Positions 48,210 through 60,085 are shown, counted from the first letter of the stretch. The stretch: DNA of 64,000 nucleotides from Isoetes taiwanensis (GCA_021234155.1 JAJEKV010000006.1:1054001-1118000), one strand, 5' to 3'. Numbers and translations: made by a program. Notes: generated from the letters alone by a model not told the origin.

Positions 48210-50227
48210 GCTAATGAGCTATGGTTTATGAAGACGTGGAAATAAAATGTAGGCTTAAACGTATTGGAATTGGAATACAATGAAAAAGTTGAATTTAGTG
48301 GTATCCTCATACAATGATTGAAGATCTAAGTGGATTAAGAAATCCTAAAGGATCTAGAAGAATCTTCATAGAACCTTAGAGACTTTAAGGGAATATTAAG
48401 ATCCCCTTATAATTCTCATTCTTTCAAATTCCATAAAGATTCCAACATTATCTACAAACATTTGCATTTGTCACTGTTTTTTTATTCTACATAATCTTGG
48501 ATTTGTTTTTGAAGCACAGGCATTTCGACACATGTTATATTGCAAAATAACATTCTCACGGAGAAAATGTTACCTTTTGGGACGTGGCAATTTCTATACA
48601 AAAGATTGTCTACACATTAGGTGGGTTGTTCTTTTTTCACAACAAAAATGTGTTTTCGTTGCGGAACGATTGGCACGAAACATATAAATGTTTTATGTAC
48701 TGCGTAATTCACGAGAGCAGGGCCATTACGCGCGGTAGGGCTTCGAGGCGGCGCCGCCAACCGATGAGGATCCCATAGTGTGGATGTTTAGGGTTAGACA
48801 TTAGCAATTGGGGCATGAAATGGGTAGGAGAAGTAAAAAATATAATGTGGAACATTAATGGGTAGATTTAAGAGAGCGCATATAATTTACGGCATTGGTT
48901 CAGGGGTTGTGATGATTTAAGCTTTTACGCAATCATTTTTTGCTTGCATTAAATTTCTAGCATATTATGCGCATAAGATTTTTGGGTAACATGAGAAATT
49001 TTTAAACTTAAGACTTGGAGCAGTAATAAACAATACATGGCTTTAAACATTTTGTCAATTGACAATGTTTTCAACAAAGTTCGTAACGGCAGAGATGACG
49101 GGCTGGGATGCATTTTTTACAAATAAGATGTATAGAATGTCCCTGACATGAACTTGCACCTTACACAAGAGGAGTTGCTGCTCATTGCCAGAAGCCTAAC
49201 TTCCTCTTGTGTGACCAACATTTCTACATAAATTAATAAAAGGTTCAGTAACATCGTTCTCAATTATATCCTTTCACACATATCTGCCTTATTGACTCAT
49301 AATTGCACCTTCAGTAAACGAATTTTGAAAGGCTGTAAGATTAGATTAGCGTTCACTTTGTTTGACTGCAGAATCAGAAGTGCGGATTTTTTCAGTATAA
49401 TGCAAAGTCGCAACGACTATAACTCTTATTAAATAGCAAAATAACCTCTCCACAATGTGCTTGACCTTTTTATACCCAGAAATGCGAGAACCATATCCTA
49501 TGGTAGTAAGTTTCTTATAGGCTGGCTGAATATATTTCCTGATAGAAAAACAGGAATAGAGATTCCGATGAGTGCTTTACTGCTAACAATGCATAAGAAA
49601 TACAATATAACTAGCGCAACCAGCTTCCAGACAGTTAAGAGACTTCTATCTTCTGTATCTTCAAAATTATCAAATTTCTGCGTGCTGCAAACTGCCCCGT
49701 TAGAACAAAATTGATATTTACAGCAGAAAAGAATTTTTACATATTTGATAAAAGGTCTTTGATAACTGGGAAAATAGGTAGCAAATACTTTGTAAACAAA
49801 GCAAGCCACTCCGTCAAAACGTTTCTCCACCTTTTACCCCCATTCTTGGCATTATCGCATCTGCATTAAACCGAAAAGTCAACTATTACCTATATCATTG
49901 CCCACAAATTAACTATAACAATTCACTTCACTGTGGCCAACAAACTTGAGAAAAAGAGACATTATCTGTTGGTTGAGATCTAGATTCAATAGCTCTTCGA
50001 GCTTTGCATTATGCGAAGCAGTAAGCACAATAAACTTGCAATATCAGCGACATCCACTTAAACGTTGAAAACAGACTCCCAGAGGGTCCATAAATCTGCA
50101 ATGAAGAACTAGAAATCAGAAAAGGTTCACAAACTGGAAATCCATTCCCATACCGCTACATCTAGCGTTTAAAGGCAAATCCAGTCTCCATGAAAACTTG
50201 ACGCAGCTTCATTTTAATACTGCTACA
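48210..50227. other. No recognised gene
   Basis: The first 200 bp have degenerate GAATC-like units. The remainder is AT-rich with a 110-codon minus frame (49830-49498) and an 85-codon plus frame (49457-49714) overlapping each other, neither recognised. Confidence 0.4.
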
Positions 50228-50592
50228 TCAAGGGTTCAAAATAGTATAAATCCAAAATATTATAAATCCAACTAAGGCTATACGGATGATTGCACAACTA
50301 TTGCAGCAATACATTGATTCTACCTTCACAGGTTTACAAACCCTAGGCATATTGGAACTTGGCAAATCCGATCTCATGCAATCCGAATCGGCGTTACAAT
50401 CTGGACATTTTCTGGCTACTTGAACATTTGAACAGCAATTAAATGAAAATAATGAAAATAAATGAAAGCAACGCCGGGTAATGTTACCTATCTCTCTCCC
50501 TGAAAACTTAATTTCTGCACAATCATTATGCATCTTAATTCTACATCCTTTAGTATTGCATACCATGGCCTGTTCAAGCAACGCAACCTGAT
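50228..50592 (-). pseudogene. NSE1-like zinc-finger (RING-like) exons
   Basis: Two exons. 50592-50488 encodes ALLEQAMVCNTKGCRIKMHN then DCAEIKFSGREI and ends at a GTAACA donor. 50418 down to 50228 starts after an AAG acceptor with ARKCPDCNADSDCM. The phase-1 junction restores a valine, joining C-x4-C, M-H-x2-C and K-C-P-x-C into the C-terminal zinc-binding module of NSE1 (non-SMC element 1, a subunit of the SMC5/6 DNA-repair complex, E3 ligase-type RING-like). The upstream winged-helix part of NSE1 is not seen. Another RING-like family is possible. The intact splice phase suggests genomic-exon capture. Confidence 0.58.
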
Positions 50593-50599
50593 CTATCAG

Positions 50600-51818
50600 C
50601 AAACAGGCCAGGCAATGGCATAATAAGTATCCTCTTATAAATTACGGACCCTGTTTTGCAGCCAAGCCTACATGCACATCTATTGAGAATACCTCATCTC
50701 ATATTTTTTAAGATCATCTGATCCTCAGTTGTTTTGTTAGAAGCTTCCATGCAGAAAACACCCTTTAAAACCTTGATCGTATGGTTCTATAGCACAATCA
50801 AATCAGGCCACGATCATCCTGAGAGCAGCTATAGCCAAAAGTAGACTGCTCAACGACCTGAGGCAATGCGGAAATGCAATGTGGAAAAAAGACCTTGTCC
50901 TGGAGCTTCGATTCAAAAATTTTTGATAGCTGAGAAAAACAAAAAACCCCTGCTCTTCACTGCAGCCAGCATAAACAAATATTCTGTGATCTCCTCTGCA
51001 ACGATTTTCCAGCCTCCCAAGTGTGAAATCAGTATTTGCAGCTGCCAAGCGGTGGGCATAATATTCATGTATTTGGAATTTCAGGGACACAATGAAATTA
51101 TTACACTGCTACCAAAAGAATCCATAAGCCCTGCAGCACAAGCGTTATTCTATTTCAGATCATTCAATCTAGCTCTGGACATTCCAAAGCAATGGCAGCA
51201 TCCATTCATAATATACACTAGGAACTTAAGCAATTGAACACTATTTATGCATGCTAAAAAAGTAATGCAAGATCAATTTATCCAAGCACAAACATGCAAC
51301 AATCGAGGTGATTTGGAAAAAAAAAATCATATTAGCAGACAGAAGGATAACAATGCAATCTTACCAATCATAAAGATAGAACAAGACATCCAACAGATCT
51401 TCCTCGATCACAAATGCATCCATAAGTCTGTGTTCTTAAGTTGCTGCTCGCATAACTTTGTGGCTATAAACTCAAAGTTCTTTGGGTAAGGCCAACAATG
51501 GAGGGAAGGAAATTACGAAACCAACCGCGACAGATAGGGACAAATAACTATCCAATAATAGGCTTGTTGGCATCTAAAGCTGACAGGCTAAGAAACGCTG
51601 CAGGGGCAGCTTCTTGGGTTGTCCAATCTTCAGAGATTTCCAGGACGCAGAAATTGCCGCCTTGTTTCTGCAGATTTTTCAACAGATTGTTAGAAGGATC
51701 TGTAAAATATTATAGATTACGGTAAAGAATTTGCAAGGCAGAAGAACATACATGTCGTTCTGGAAAATCCGTGGATCTCGCTCTTATGGCGGAAGCCCAG
51801 AAGAAGAAACGAGCTCCG
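50600..51818. other. No recognised gene
   Basis: Opposed open frames at 50803-51090 (minus) and 50866-51237 (plus) overlap; neither is recognised. At 51786 a short ATG frame MAEAQKKKRAPS looks like a genuine N-terminus but joins directly to the PPR-block duplicate, so it would be a chimeric junction. A minus-strand stretch NFCVLEISEDWTTQEAAPAA near 51600-51660 may be an exon of an unknown gene. Confidence 0.4.
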
Positions 51819-52765
51819 TCCATTTCAAGAGGAGGCTCGGACTTCATCTGTAAAGGCGTGAACTTATGAAACCATAGGGAGATCATTATAATAGGGAGAT
51901 CATTATAGAGAAGTAATGCCAATCAGCTTTCAAAGTTTTGCTGCAAGAACTATCTGCATATAGCATAGACGTTTTCTCTGTTTTGCACCATTTCTGCTAC
52001 GAATCTGAAAAATATATACCTAAGACCATTTGTAGATCTTTCTCCAACCTTTCCAATGCATGTTCTCGCACCGAAAATGGAGCTTGTTTATGGGAGTTAT
52101 GCCCATTTCTCTGACGAGGTCTAAAATAAATTTAAACTATCCTAAATTGAGCAACGAGCAAAAGAAAGGGACACATCTAGAAATAGTGCGCACAGACATA
52201 AGCTCTTGCACACAAGTAGACATAACCTCTTGCACACAAGTAGAACTGCCATCAAACTGTAGTTCCCACCTCATCATCAATGAATCTTTGGCGGCAGTTG
52301 ATTAACCGAGATCTGATTTTTCAAAACCCTCTTAGATATTTCAAAAGCCCGCCATGTTGAATAAAGTTAACAAAGTGGCGTCCAGCTGATATATGGCAAT
52401 TTAATGGTAAAACTGTCACGAACCGGTAGATCCAAAAACTACAAATGCCTCTATAAGTGAACCACAATTGCCATACATACCAATTAGGGAGTTGCCAAGG
52501 GATAAATTGCTTTCAAACCCTTGCTGGATAAGCTGAGAGTGGATTTCTCGACCCTTCTCTATGGCTCCTATGCTCCTGCAAAGGTTTATGCAAAGGTTTA
52601 GACTGGCAGCCAAGGTGACATCATCAGAGAAAACATCCTCCAGGTTCATTTCTTCAAATAACTTCATTGCTTTGTGTCCAAACTCACCTTCAACAAAACC
52701 CACCATAATTTGTGTCCAAGAGACATCATCTCGAACTGGAAGCTTGTCAAAGATCTCCCAGGCAA
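51819..52765 (-). pseudogene. PPR fragment, duplicate block copy 2
   Basis: Paralogue of 8051-8940. On minus, 52706-52416 reads MVGFVEGEFGHKAMKLFEEM, DVFSDDVTLAASLNLC, IGAIEKGREIHSQLIQQGFE and NSLIGMYGNCGSLIEAFVVF, a better-preserved reading than copy 1, retaining DDVTLAASL which copy 1 lost. It ends in GGCAATCCCGAATG where copy 1 continues with PPR coding sequence, so this copy is truncated at its 5' side. A 23-bp local duplication lies near 51880-51905. Confidence 0.85.
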
Positions 52766-53639
52766 TCCCGAATGTTCAAGCATGAAAGGGCCCTGCTTAC
52801 AGACGAAATTTAGGGCAGGGGGGAAAACGTTACCTTCTGGCTTTGTGGCGACCAAATTCGTCCTGGCCTTCCTTTACCAAGGAAATAATCTCATAGTGAT
52901 TTTTTTCAGTGGAATATCGTTTATCAGCATCTCAAAAATTTCCTTTCGAAACATAATAAACCTGTTCAGCAGCCAAATATCAAAGTACCATGGAACCGAA
53001 GAGCAAAGAACAAAAATGAAAAAATTGTCAATAGACGGTTTACCTGTAAGCCTAGTTCGTCATTAGGAAAAGAAACATTAATGTGAAAGACTTAAGTTTT
53101 AAAACCGAAAGTAAAATTGTCACTAAAAGTCAAGTCAAATCCATTTTCCCGGATACTAAACCCCAACAAAATTTATTATTTCGGCCGAATCCAAAGAAAG
53201 CTGGTCACCGCTTAGGGTTCCCATACAACCAACATCCGCATCCCATACAAACCGAAAGCATCCGCTTGCAACCCAATCCGGATCAATGCCGTGCACTCCT
53301 TTTTAAACAATCCCGCCATATCATCTTGCCGTTGTAAATAGAAACAAAATGCCATCACAATAGAGGACCAACCTTACCTTAGAATCACGCCCACGCGTAA
53401 GCTTGGCTTGCGGTGAGACTAAGAGCAATGCTACACATCGAAGAGATTCTAGGAGAAATCGAATTGGGGCTTTTGACGTGAGCCGTCCAGATCCGAGATG
53501 GGCGGTCGAGATGAAATGCCCCAATTTCAAGGGTCGAGATTAAAAGCCCCAAATCAGGGGGCTGCTTGGGGTGATTCGAGGTGTCACCATCTGGACCGTC
53601 CATCTCAAGATGGACGGCCGAGATCAAGTTTTACTAGCA
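52766..53639. other. No recognised gene; right arm of element 2
   Basis: 52800-53340 is without recognisable coding sequence. 53400-53639 carries phrases shared with 13600-13866 (AAAGCCCCAAAT, GATGGACGGCCGAGAT). Confidence 0.45.
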
Positions 53640-53848
53640 ACTTCCTTGCAACTTCCTTAACCTTAAAATCAAGGGCCACGATTTCTCACGTGCCCGATCG
53701 ACGGCCCAGGGATGGGGTGCATGCCCCATGCATGCCCCCCCATCAAATCCAAGGGCTGTCGTCGTGCCACCTCAAAAGATCAACGGCCAGGATCAAAGTT
53801 ATACAACATTCAACCCCCCATAGGACCCATAATATAATTGTATATATA
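53640..53848 (+). repeat. Isolated tail fragment of the GATTCT-array family
   Basis: Contains CTTCCTTGCAACTTCCTTAA, ATGGGGTGCATGCCCCATGC and CATTCAACCCCCCATAGGAC, matching the tail of copy E (about 55400-55610). No array precedes it. It ends at a TA tract where copy E begins. Confidence 0.8.
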
Positions 53849-55625
53849 TACAAGTGAGTGTACTATAAGGGAGTACACAAATTTTGAGCCATCCAAACTT
53901 AAGATTCTCTTAAGATTTCCCTAGATTCTCAAAGATTATCCCAAATTTTCTCTACATTTCTTAAGATTCTATATAAATTCTCTTAGATTCCTTTAGGTTC
54001 TATCCAGATTCCCCTAGAAAAACACACTTAGTGTAAAAGATTCCCTTAGATTCTTAGGATTCTACAAAGATTCCTCGAGATTTCAAATGTTATCACAAGG
54101 ATCCTCTAAATTCTTTAGAATTCTATGTAGATTTTCCTAGATTTTGTTAGATTCTATAGAGATTCCCCTAGAATCTTGAAAATTCCATCAAAGATTCCCC
54201 TAGATTCTCAAAGATTTTATGAAGATGCGCTTAGATTCTGCTAGATTCTGAGCCATTCAATGAAGATTCTATAAAGGTTCACTTAGATTCTTGAAGATTC
54301 AGGAAAAAATATCCTAGATTCTCAAAGATTTAAGGAAGATTCTCTTAAATACTCTTAATCCCATAAATTACTTAAGATTCTCTTAAGATTCAACTAGATT
54401 CTCAAAGATTATCCCCATTTTCCAAGATTCTATATAGATTCTCTTAGATTCTATCGAGATTCCCCTACTAAACACACTTATTAATGAAAGATTCCTTAAG
54501 ATTCCACAAAGCTTCCCCTAGATTCTTAAGATTCTATAAAGATCCCTCTAGATTTTCGAACTTATCACAAGAAACCTCTAGAGTCTCCAAAATTCTATGT
54601 GGATTCTCCTAAATTTTGTTAGATTCTATATAGATTCCCTTAGATTCTATGTAGATTCCCTTAGATTCTACAGATTTTCAAGGATTCTCAAAGATTTTAT
54701 GAAGATGCACTTCGATCCTACTAGATTCTCTATGATTCTCTTGAGATTCCCATAAATTCCCTAATTTTGTTGGGGTTCCCCTAGCCTCCTAAAGATCATC
54801 TCAAGATTCCTCTAGATTTCCCATATTTCTATGTAGATTCTCCTAGATTCCCTTAGATTCTATGAAGATTCCTCTACATTCTCAAAGGTTTCATAAAGAT
54901 TCCTATAGAATCTCAAAGATTCCCTTGCGATTCTCATAGATTCCCAAAGATTCTCTTGAGCTTCCTTTAAATTCTCTAAAATCCTATGGAGATTCCCCTA
55001 GATTCTTTTAAATTCAAGATAGATTCTCAGAAAATTCTAAGTTTCCAAAAAGAAACTTAGTATTCGATCACATTAGCTCCAACTCATGAGGGAACGATGC
55101 CAAAGCACCACTCATTGGAAAGTTCTCGACGAGAGGAATCCAATGGTGTGGGTCTCACCTTCATCCGACCCCTCTACTGCAAGTTATCGGCCTTTGAAGC
55201 TGATTATAAAAAAGAAGCTTCCTAGAAAGTCCACCTATTAATGTTGATGCCACCTCATTACCTTTTTATTAAATACGGGTGCCACCTCACCTCTTTTAAT
55301 AAAGAAATTGAAATTTAATAAAGAATTTAATGGTTAGGATTTTTCCTCCCCCTTTTGATCCAACGGTTAAGATTGACTGCACCAAAAAGCACCTTTTAAG
55401 GGACCTTCCTTGCATCTTCCCTTTAAAAAATCAAGGGCCAAGATTTCACACGTGCCCGATCAACGGTTCATGGATGGGGTGCATGGCCCATGCATGGCCC
55501 ATGCATGCCCCCCATCAAATCCAAGGGCCATTTAAGTGCCACCTCAAAAATTAGACGGATAGGATTAATCTCTACCCACATTCAACCCCCCATAGGACCC
55601 ATCAAATAATTGTATATATATAAGA
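53849..55625 (+). repeat. GATTCT-array repeat, copy E (diverged)
   Basis: Starts ACAAGTGAGTGTACTATAAG. The array to about 55060 is more degenerate than A-D and has its own internal duplication (the GATTCTGAGCCATTCAATGA phrase at 54245 restarts the array). Tail to AATAATTGTATATATATA at about 55620. It represents an older subfamily with GATCCAACGGTT instead of GATCCGACGGTC. Confidence 0.88.
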
Positions 55626-56865
55626 GATATATAAATATAATAGATAATTATTAGGAGTGGCTTCCAGAAGCTTCTTTATATTCACCCCCTCAGATCTTGG
55701 CCGTCGGTTTGCTCCCTTGCAATCTCGTCCGTCGGATCTGGTGGCTTCTAGAAGCTTCTTGGCGGCCCTCTGGTGGCCCATCTCGACCGTCCATTTGTTT
55801 GGGGATCTCCCAAATTTTACCTAAAATTTTTTTGCATTAGGGGGGAATTGAACCCCTGACCCCCTCACCCCCACAAGGGGGGTTTGGGGGGAACCCCTTA
55901 ACCAACTTTCCACACTTCCATTCAAAAACATAGGTGTGCTTTTTTCTTGTTAAGGTTACCTGGAACCCTAATAATTCTAGAATGTCTAGGATGGTTCTAG
56001 AATTTAGGGTTTGCACATATATCTCACATGCATAGATGCAAAAAAGAGCCTCTTTTCCAGTATATAAAGAGGCCATCCAGATGGGAATAAGCATTCTGGT
56101 TTTTGGCTAGAAAATTCTAGATTGGAGTTCTAGAATGCTCTAGAAAGCTCTAGGATGTTCCTAAAATTATAGAATGTTCTGGAAAATTCAAGGGCTTCCT
56201 ATAACTTCTAGAATGTTCTAGAAGAACCTAGAAACTTCTAGAACCTTCTAGAAGAATCTAGAACCTTCTAGCATGTTCTAGAAGAATCTAGAATCAGGAG
56301 GTTCTAGAATCTAGAACCTTCTTAGAACAATAAAGAAAAGTTGTAAAATTTTGTAAAAGGTAAAAAAAAAGTTACGAAATTTGAACCTTATTCTAGAAAA
56401 ACCTATTCTAGAATTTAGGGTTTGCACATATATCCCACATGCATAGATGCAACAAAGAGCCTCTTTTTTTCAGTATATAAAGAAGCTATCCAGATGGGAA
56501 TAAGCATTCTGGTTTTTGGCTAGAAAATTCTAGATTGAAGTTCTACAATGCTCTAGAAAATTCTAGAATGTTCCAAAAATTATGAAATGCTCTGAAAAAT
56601 TCACTTTTGATCTCCCAAAAATTGAAATATAAAGAACCCTTATTCTAGAACCTTCTAAATGTTCTAGAACATTCTAGAACTGTCTAGAATGTCGAAATCT
56701 CCTAGAATATTGAGCCTTTTACAATGTTTTAGCTATAATATTCTAGAACTAAGACAATCTCACACAATCTAAGTAAATCTAAGACATGCTAAAATTGGAA
56801 CTTGCTCCGTAGGAACATGCACCGTAGGACGTGTTAAAAACTTGTATATATATATATATCTCTAA
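55626..56865 (-). repeat. TTCTAGAA-family repeat H
   Basis: Starts AATTATTAGGAGTGGCTTCC, followed by CCGTCGGATCTGGTGGCTTC. At 55845-55913 the minus strand shows GTGGAAAGTTGGTTAAGGGG and GGGGTTCAATTCCCC, tRNA-like A and B boxes. 56100-56330 and 56520-56760 are TTCTAGAA arrays. A ~120-bp phrase (GGGTTTGCACATATATC... with a TATATAAAGA) is present twice (about 56010-56100 and 56410-56520). It ends ACCGTAGGACGTGTTAAAAA then CTTGTATATATATA. Closest relative is copy I at 59150. Confidence 0.85.
56206..56293. promoter_or_regulatory. 18-position, 5-bp-phased heat-shock-element array
   Basis: Unit starts at 56206, 56211, 56216 and so on to 56291, every 5 bp without a slip: TTC GAA TTC GAA ACC GAA TTC GAA TTC GAA ATC GAA TTC GCA TTC GAA ATC GAA. 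Fourteen of 18 match the HSF unit exactly and the other four differ by one or two bases. A further perfect four-unit site is at 56556-56573. This is far longer than the three or four units of ordinary HSEs. Binding is not shown. Confidence 0.72.
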
Positions 56866-57074
56866 TATATAATTGTAATATGGAGGATAAGGGTGCAGCT
56901 TGGAGGTAAGCGCTATTGTTACGGAAGTTTATATTTTTGGTTAGTGTTGTACACGTGTAGGCCTGTAAAATATTGGGGAGGAGATTAAACCTGTCAGAAG
57001 TTGACATCTAGACCTGGTCTAGCTTTAAAATGTACACGTGTAAGGCCCAAAAATTCTAAGAAGAGTATGGAGTT

Positions 57075-57190
57075 TTCTGGAAACTCCATTCACATGGCAG
57101 GACCGGCGTCGAAGCTTCTGGAGGGTCCATGCCTTGAGAGTTCCGGATCAGTGTCGAACCTTCTCGATTGTTCTTTTTGTTGGTATAAAA
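57075..57190 (+). promoter_or_regulatory. Heat-shock promoter-like region with TATA box
   Basis: Clusters with 5-bp phasing: TTC/GAA/TCC at 57075-57087, GAA/TTC/GAG at 57111-57123, GAG/TTC/GAT at 57136-57148, and GAA/TTC/GAT/TTC at 57156-57173. A TATAAAA box follows at 57184-57190, 11 bp after the last cluster. This arrangement is that of plant heat-shock gene promoters. The transcribed sequence downstream is not an HSP; the first ATGs after the box (57200 and 57255 onwards) give only short frames. Confidence 0.7.
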
Positions 57191-57770
57191 GCGTAGGATG
57201 GGGCGTATGTTGAGCCACAGTAAAAATCGAAAGCCGCCTAGGGTTAGCGGACTGATGGATGTTTCAAGAATCGAAATACACAAAGGCGGAACAGATTACC
57301 GAGGGGTTTCGCTGGGTGGACACTGAGAAATTCGATACTACCAAGTCGCTATTTGTGGGCTCCAAAGTTGGATTCTTCAGTTGCTGAAAACAGAGCATAT
57401 TTGGAGAGGAACAGAGCATTCGTCATCCGCCGTGGTGGACACTAAGAAATTAACTCAAGGGTTCGGGGGATCCTGAGGAGGAGGTTTAGCACAAAGAATC
57501 AGATAAATTTATGAAGTTCTGGGAAAAATGGACTTTTTGTATGAATCTATGGTTTTGAAGACCTGATCTTAGGATATTACCAACTCCGAGAGCAAACAGA
57601 CGGGAGATTTGGTTGAGGCCACCTTAGTTAACGCCAAGGCAGGCATGAGTGAGTTTCTTTTCGTGGTTCTTCTGTTGATGCCTTTTTTTCCTTGATTCCA
57701 TCCAGGGATCTAAAATCGGTGTTTAATATCATATTCTTAAACACGCATAACATTGTAATGTCTGGAATAG

Positions 57771-58165
57771 GGGCCGTTCCAGAGCCAGAACTGACATCAT
57801 GGTTCACAGAAAATGATGTTAAGTTCTATTCAGATCTGTATTGAAAGACTGGTTTTACTGGCCCACTAAATTATTATCGAGCGATTGATTTGTAAGAAAT
57901 ACTCAGCCCGCTACGTTGTAGTTAATATTTTTGTGGAATGAGTATTAAATTTGAACTAAAGGCCATGTTTATCACTGGTGATCGTGATGTAGTCTACAGC
58001 TTTCCAGGGGCAAAGGAATTTATACATGGTGGAGATTTTTCTAAAGCTGTTGTAAACCTCCAGGATACCATTGTGATTGAAGATGCTGGCCATTTCATGC
58101 ATCAAGAGAAAGCATCTCAGGTCAACATGGTGGCCTCCTCGCCTAGGCAGAAAGACCATTTTTAG
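57771..58165 (+). pseudogene. Soluble epoxide hydrolase C-terminal fragment
   Basis: First exon reads GAVPEPELTSWFTENDVKFY, then a TGA at 57842-57844, then KTGFTGPLNYYRAID and a GTAAGA donor at about 57892. Second exon (from about 57938) reads KAMFITGDRDVVYSFPGAKE and IVIEDAGHFMHQEKASQVN. The KTGFTGPLNYYR segment holds the lid tyrosine, and the GDRD aspartate and GHFMHQE histidine are the charge-relay residues of plant soluble epoxide hydrolases (alpha/beta-hydrolase fold). The nucleophile half is absent and one stop breaks the frame, so no enzyme is made. Confidence 0.85.
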
Positions 58166-58657
58166 AATAGCATTAATTCATCCTGACATATAGATAGAAT
58201 GTTGCATTATTTGTTTATTGCAAAAACTTGATACTTACCCATGATATTTGGAACATGGGATAATATGTGAATCCATTTGAGTTTAGATATTGCCGAAATA
58301 TGGAGTTTACAGATTATTCTGTCTGAAACTACTAAATGATACTCTTTATGAAATACATATTGTAGCAAGAAAGCATAACTGTTGGTCCATCCTTTGCTAA
58401 AACGTCAAAACCATGTGGGCACTATCTAGAAATTCATCTAGCACTCATACCCCTTGGGGTTGTTAAATATTGTTTCAAGTTAATGGGGTTCACCCCATTG
58501 GCTATTAAATTGAACCTTTAGAATTTATGTTGGGGTTTGGTTGGTGTATGCATGAAGTGTGAAGTCTAAGCGAAGATCTTCTATATGAAATCCAAGCAAA
58601 GATTAAATTATGCGATGACAACAAACTCACAAACTCACGTTGCCTTCTAGTGAACTC

Positions 58658-58775
58658 GCTAGAGCAGATTCCAAATATTGTTTTTTCTGTCCTAAGACTT
58701 CCATTCCATGAAGAACGCTAGAGCAGATTCCAAATATTGTTTTTTCTGTCCTAAGACTTCCATTCCATGAAGAAC
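58658..58775. repeat. 59-bp perfect tandem duplication
   Basis: Units 58658-58716 and 58717-58775, beginning GCTAGAGCAGATTCCAAATA, are identical by eye, implying a very recent event or an assembly artefact. Confidence 0.95.
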
Positions 58776-59149
58776 GCTGCCAAGTTCTCGGTAAATTGAT
58801 ATAATATCATGAAGATTCAACTCTTGAACATGAAGATTACATAAAAGAAATTGTCAGGACCACCCCATCATATGAGCTTTTCAAAATTTTGTTCTCTCCC
58901 TTTTTCATCGTTCTTCTTTTCTCACTTTGCTCACAAAGTTCTAGTCGATAGGCATGTATCAATAGGTGAAGATGGGACAAACTATACTTTTTGAACTCAT
59001 AGTTTATCTACCAACAAATGAGCTTCACTGCCAATTAGCTAGTCCAAAACCATCTTAAATCTCTTATGCTCATAAGCACCCACTAAAAGAACAACACCGG
59101 TATCGCAAGGCCATTTGTATAAATTCTTGTATATATATATCAGTATATA

Positions 59150-60085
59150 TATATATATAATTATTAGGAGTGGCTTCCAGAAGCTTCTTTATATTCACCC
59201 CCCTCAGATCTTGGCCGTCGGTTTGCTCCCTTGCAATCTCGTCCGTCGGATCTGGTGGCTTCTAGAAGCTTCCTGGCGGCCCTCTGGTGGCCCATCTCGA
59301 CCGTCCATTTGTTTGGGGATCTCCCAACTTTTACCCAAAATTTTTTTGCGTTAGGGGGGGATTGAACCCCTGACCCCTTCACCCCCACAAGGGGGGTTTG
59401 GGGGGAACCCCTTAACCAACTTTCCACACTTCCATTCAGGAATATAGGTGTGCTTTTTTCTTGTTAAGGTTACCTCCAACCCTAATAATTCTAGAATATC
59501 TAGGATGGTTCTAGAATTTAGGGTTTGCACATATATCCCACATGCATAGATGCAAAAAAGAGCCCTTTTTCAGTATATAAAGAGGCCATCCAGATGGGAA
59601 TAAGCATTCTGGTTTTTGGCTAGAAAATTCTAGATTGGAGTTCTAGAATGCTCTAGGAAGATCTAGGATGTTCCAAAAATTATGGAATGTACTGGAAAAT
59701 TCAAGGGGGGTTTTGGAACATAGAACCTTCTAGAACAATAAAAAAAAAGTTGTAAAATTTTGTAAAAAGTAAAAAAAAAAAGTTACGAAATTTGAACCTT
59801 CTAGAACAATAAAAAAAAGTTGTAAAATTTTGTAAAAAGTAAAAAAAAGTTACGAAATTTGAACCTTATTCTAGAAAAAACTATTCTAGAATTTAGGGTT
59901 TGCACATATATCCCACATGCATAGATGCAAAAAATAGCCTCTTTTTCAGTATATAAAGAAGCTATCCAGATGAGAATAAGCATTCTGGTTTTCGGGTGGG
60001 GGTTCTAGAACATAGAACCTTCTAAACATGCTAAAATTGGAACTTGCTCCGTAGGAACATGCACCGTAGGACGTATTAAATTCTT
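59150..60085 (-). repeat. TTCTAGAA-family repeat I
   Basis: Begins AATTATTAGGAGTGGCTTCC like repeat H. tRNA-like boxes lie on minus at 59360-59427 (GTGGAAAGTTGGTTAAGGGG; GGGGTTCAATCCCC). A degenerate TTCTAGAA array lies at 59625-59700, with 5-bp phasing kept but weaker units. It has a 62-bp tandem duplication of ACAATAAAAAAAAGTTGTAA phrases at about 59733-59860. It ends ACCGTAGGACGTATTAAATT then CTTGTATATATATG. It is shorter than H because part of the array is deleted. Confidence 0.85.

Larger units (their letters stand above)
48166..53850. mobile_element. Candidate gene-fragment-carrying element 2
   Basis: Left edge TATATATACAAGT, TTTTGTACTAT and AAATGGG (48178-48210) matches the left edge at 4018. 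The right side (53460-53640) shares the GGACGGCCGAGAT flank with 13600-13866, followed by a partial family tail and AATTGTATATATATA. It carries a NSE1-like exon pair and the same PPR block as element 1. Cargo is again on the minus strand where it can be read. Mechanism and exact ends are not established. Confidence 0.45.
56866..59130 (+). mobile_element. Segment with HSE promoter and epoxide-hydrolase fragment
   Basis: Bounded on the left by the end of repeat H and on the right by TAAATTCTTGTATATATATA (59115-59135), the same kind of end as the TTCTAGAA family. It contains a promoter-like region, a captured hydrolase C-terminus, and a tandem duplication. Sequence outside those (57300-57770, 58170-58650, 58780-59110) holds no recognised gene. 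Confidence 0.4.
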
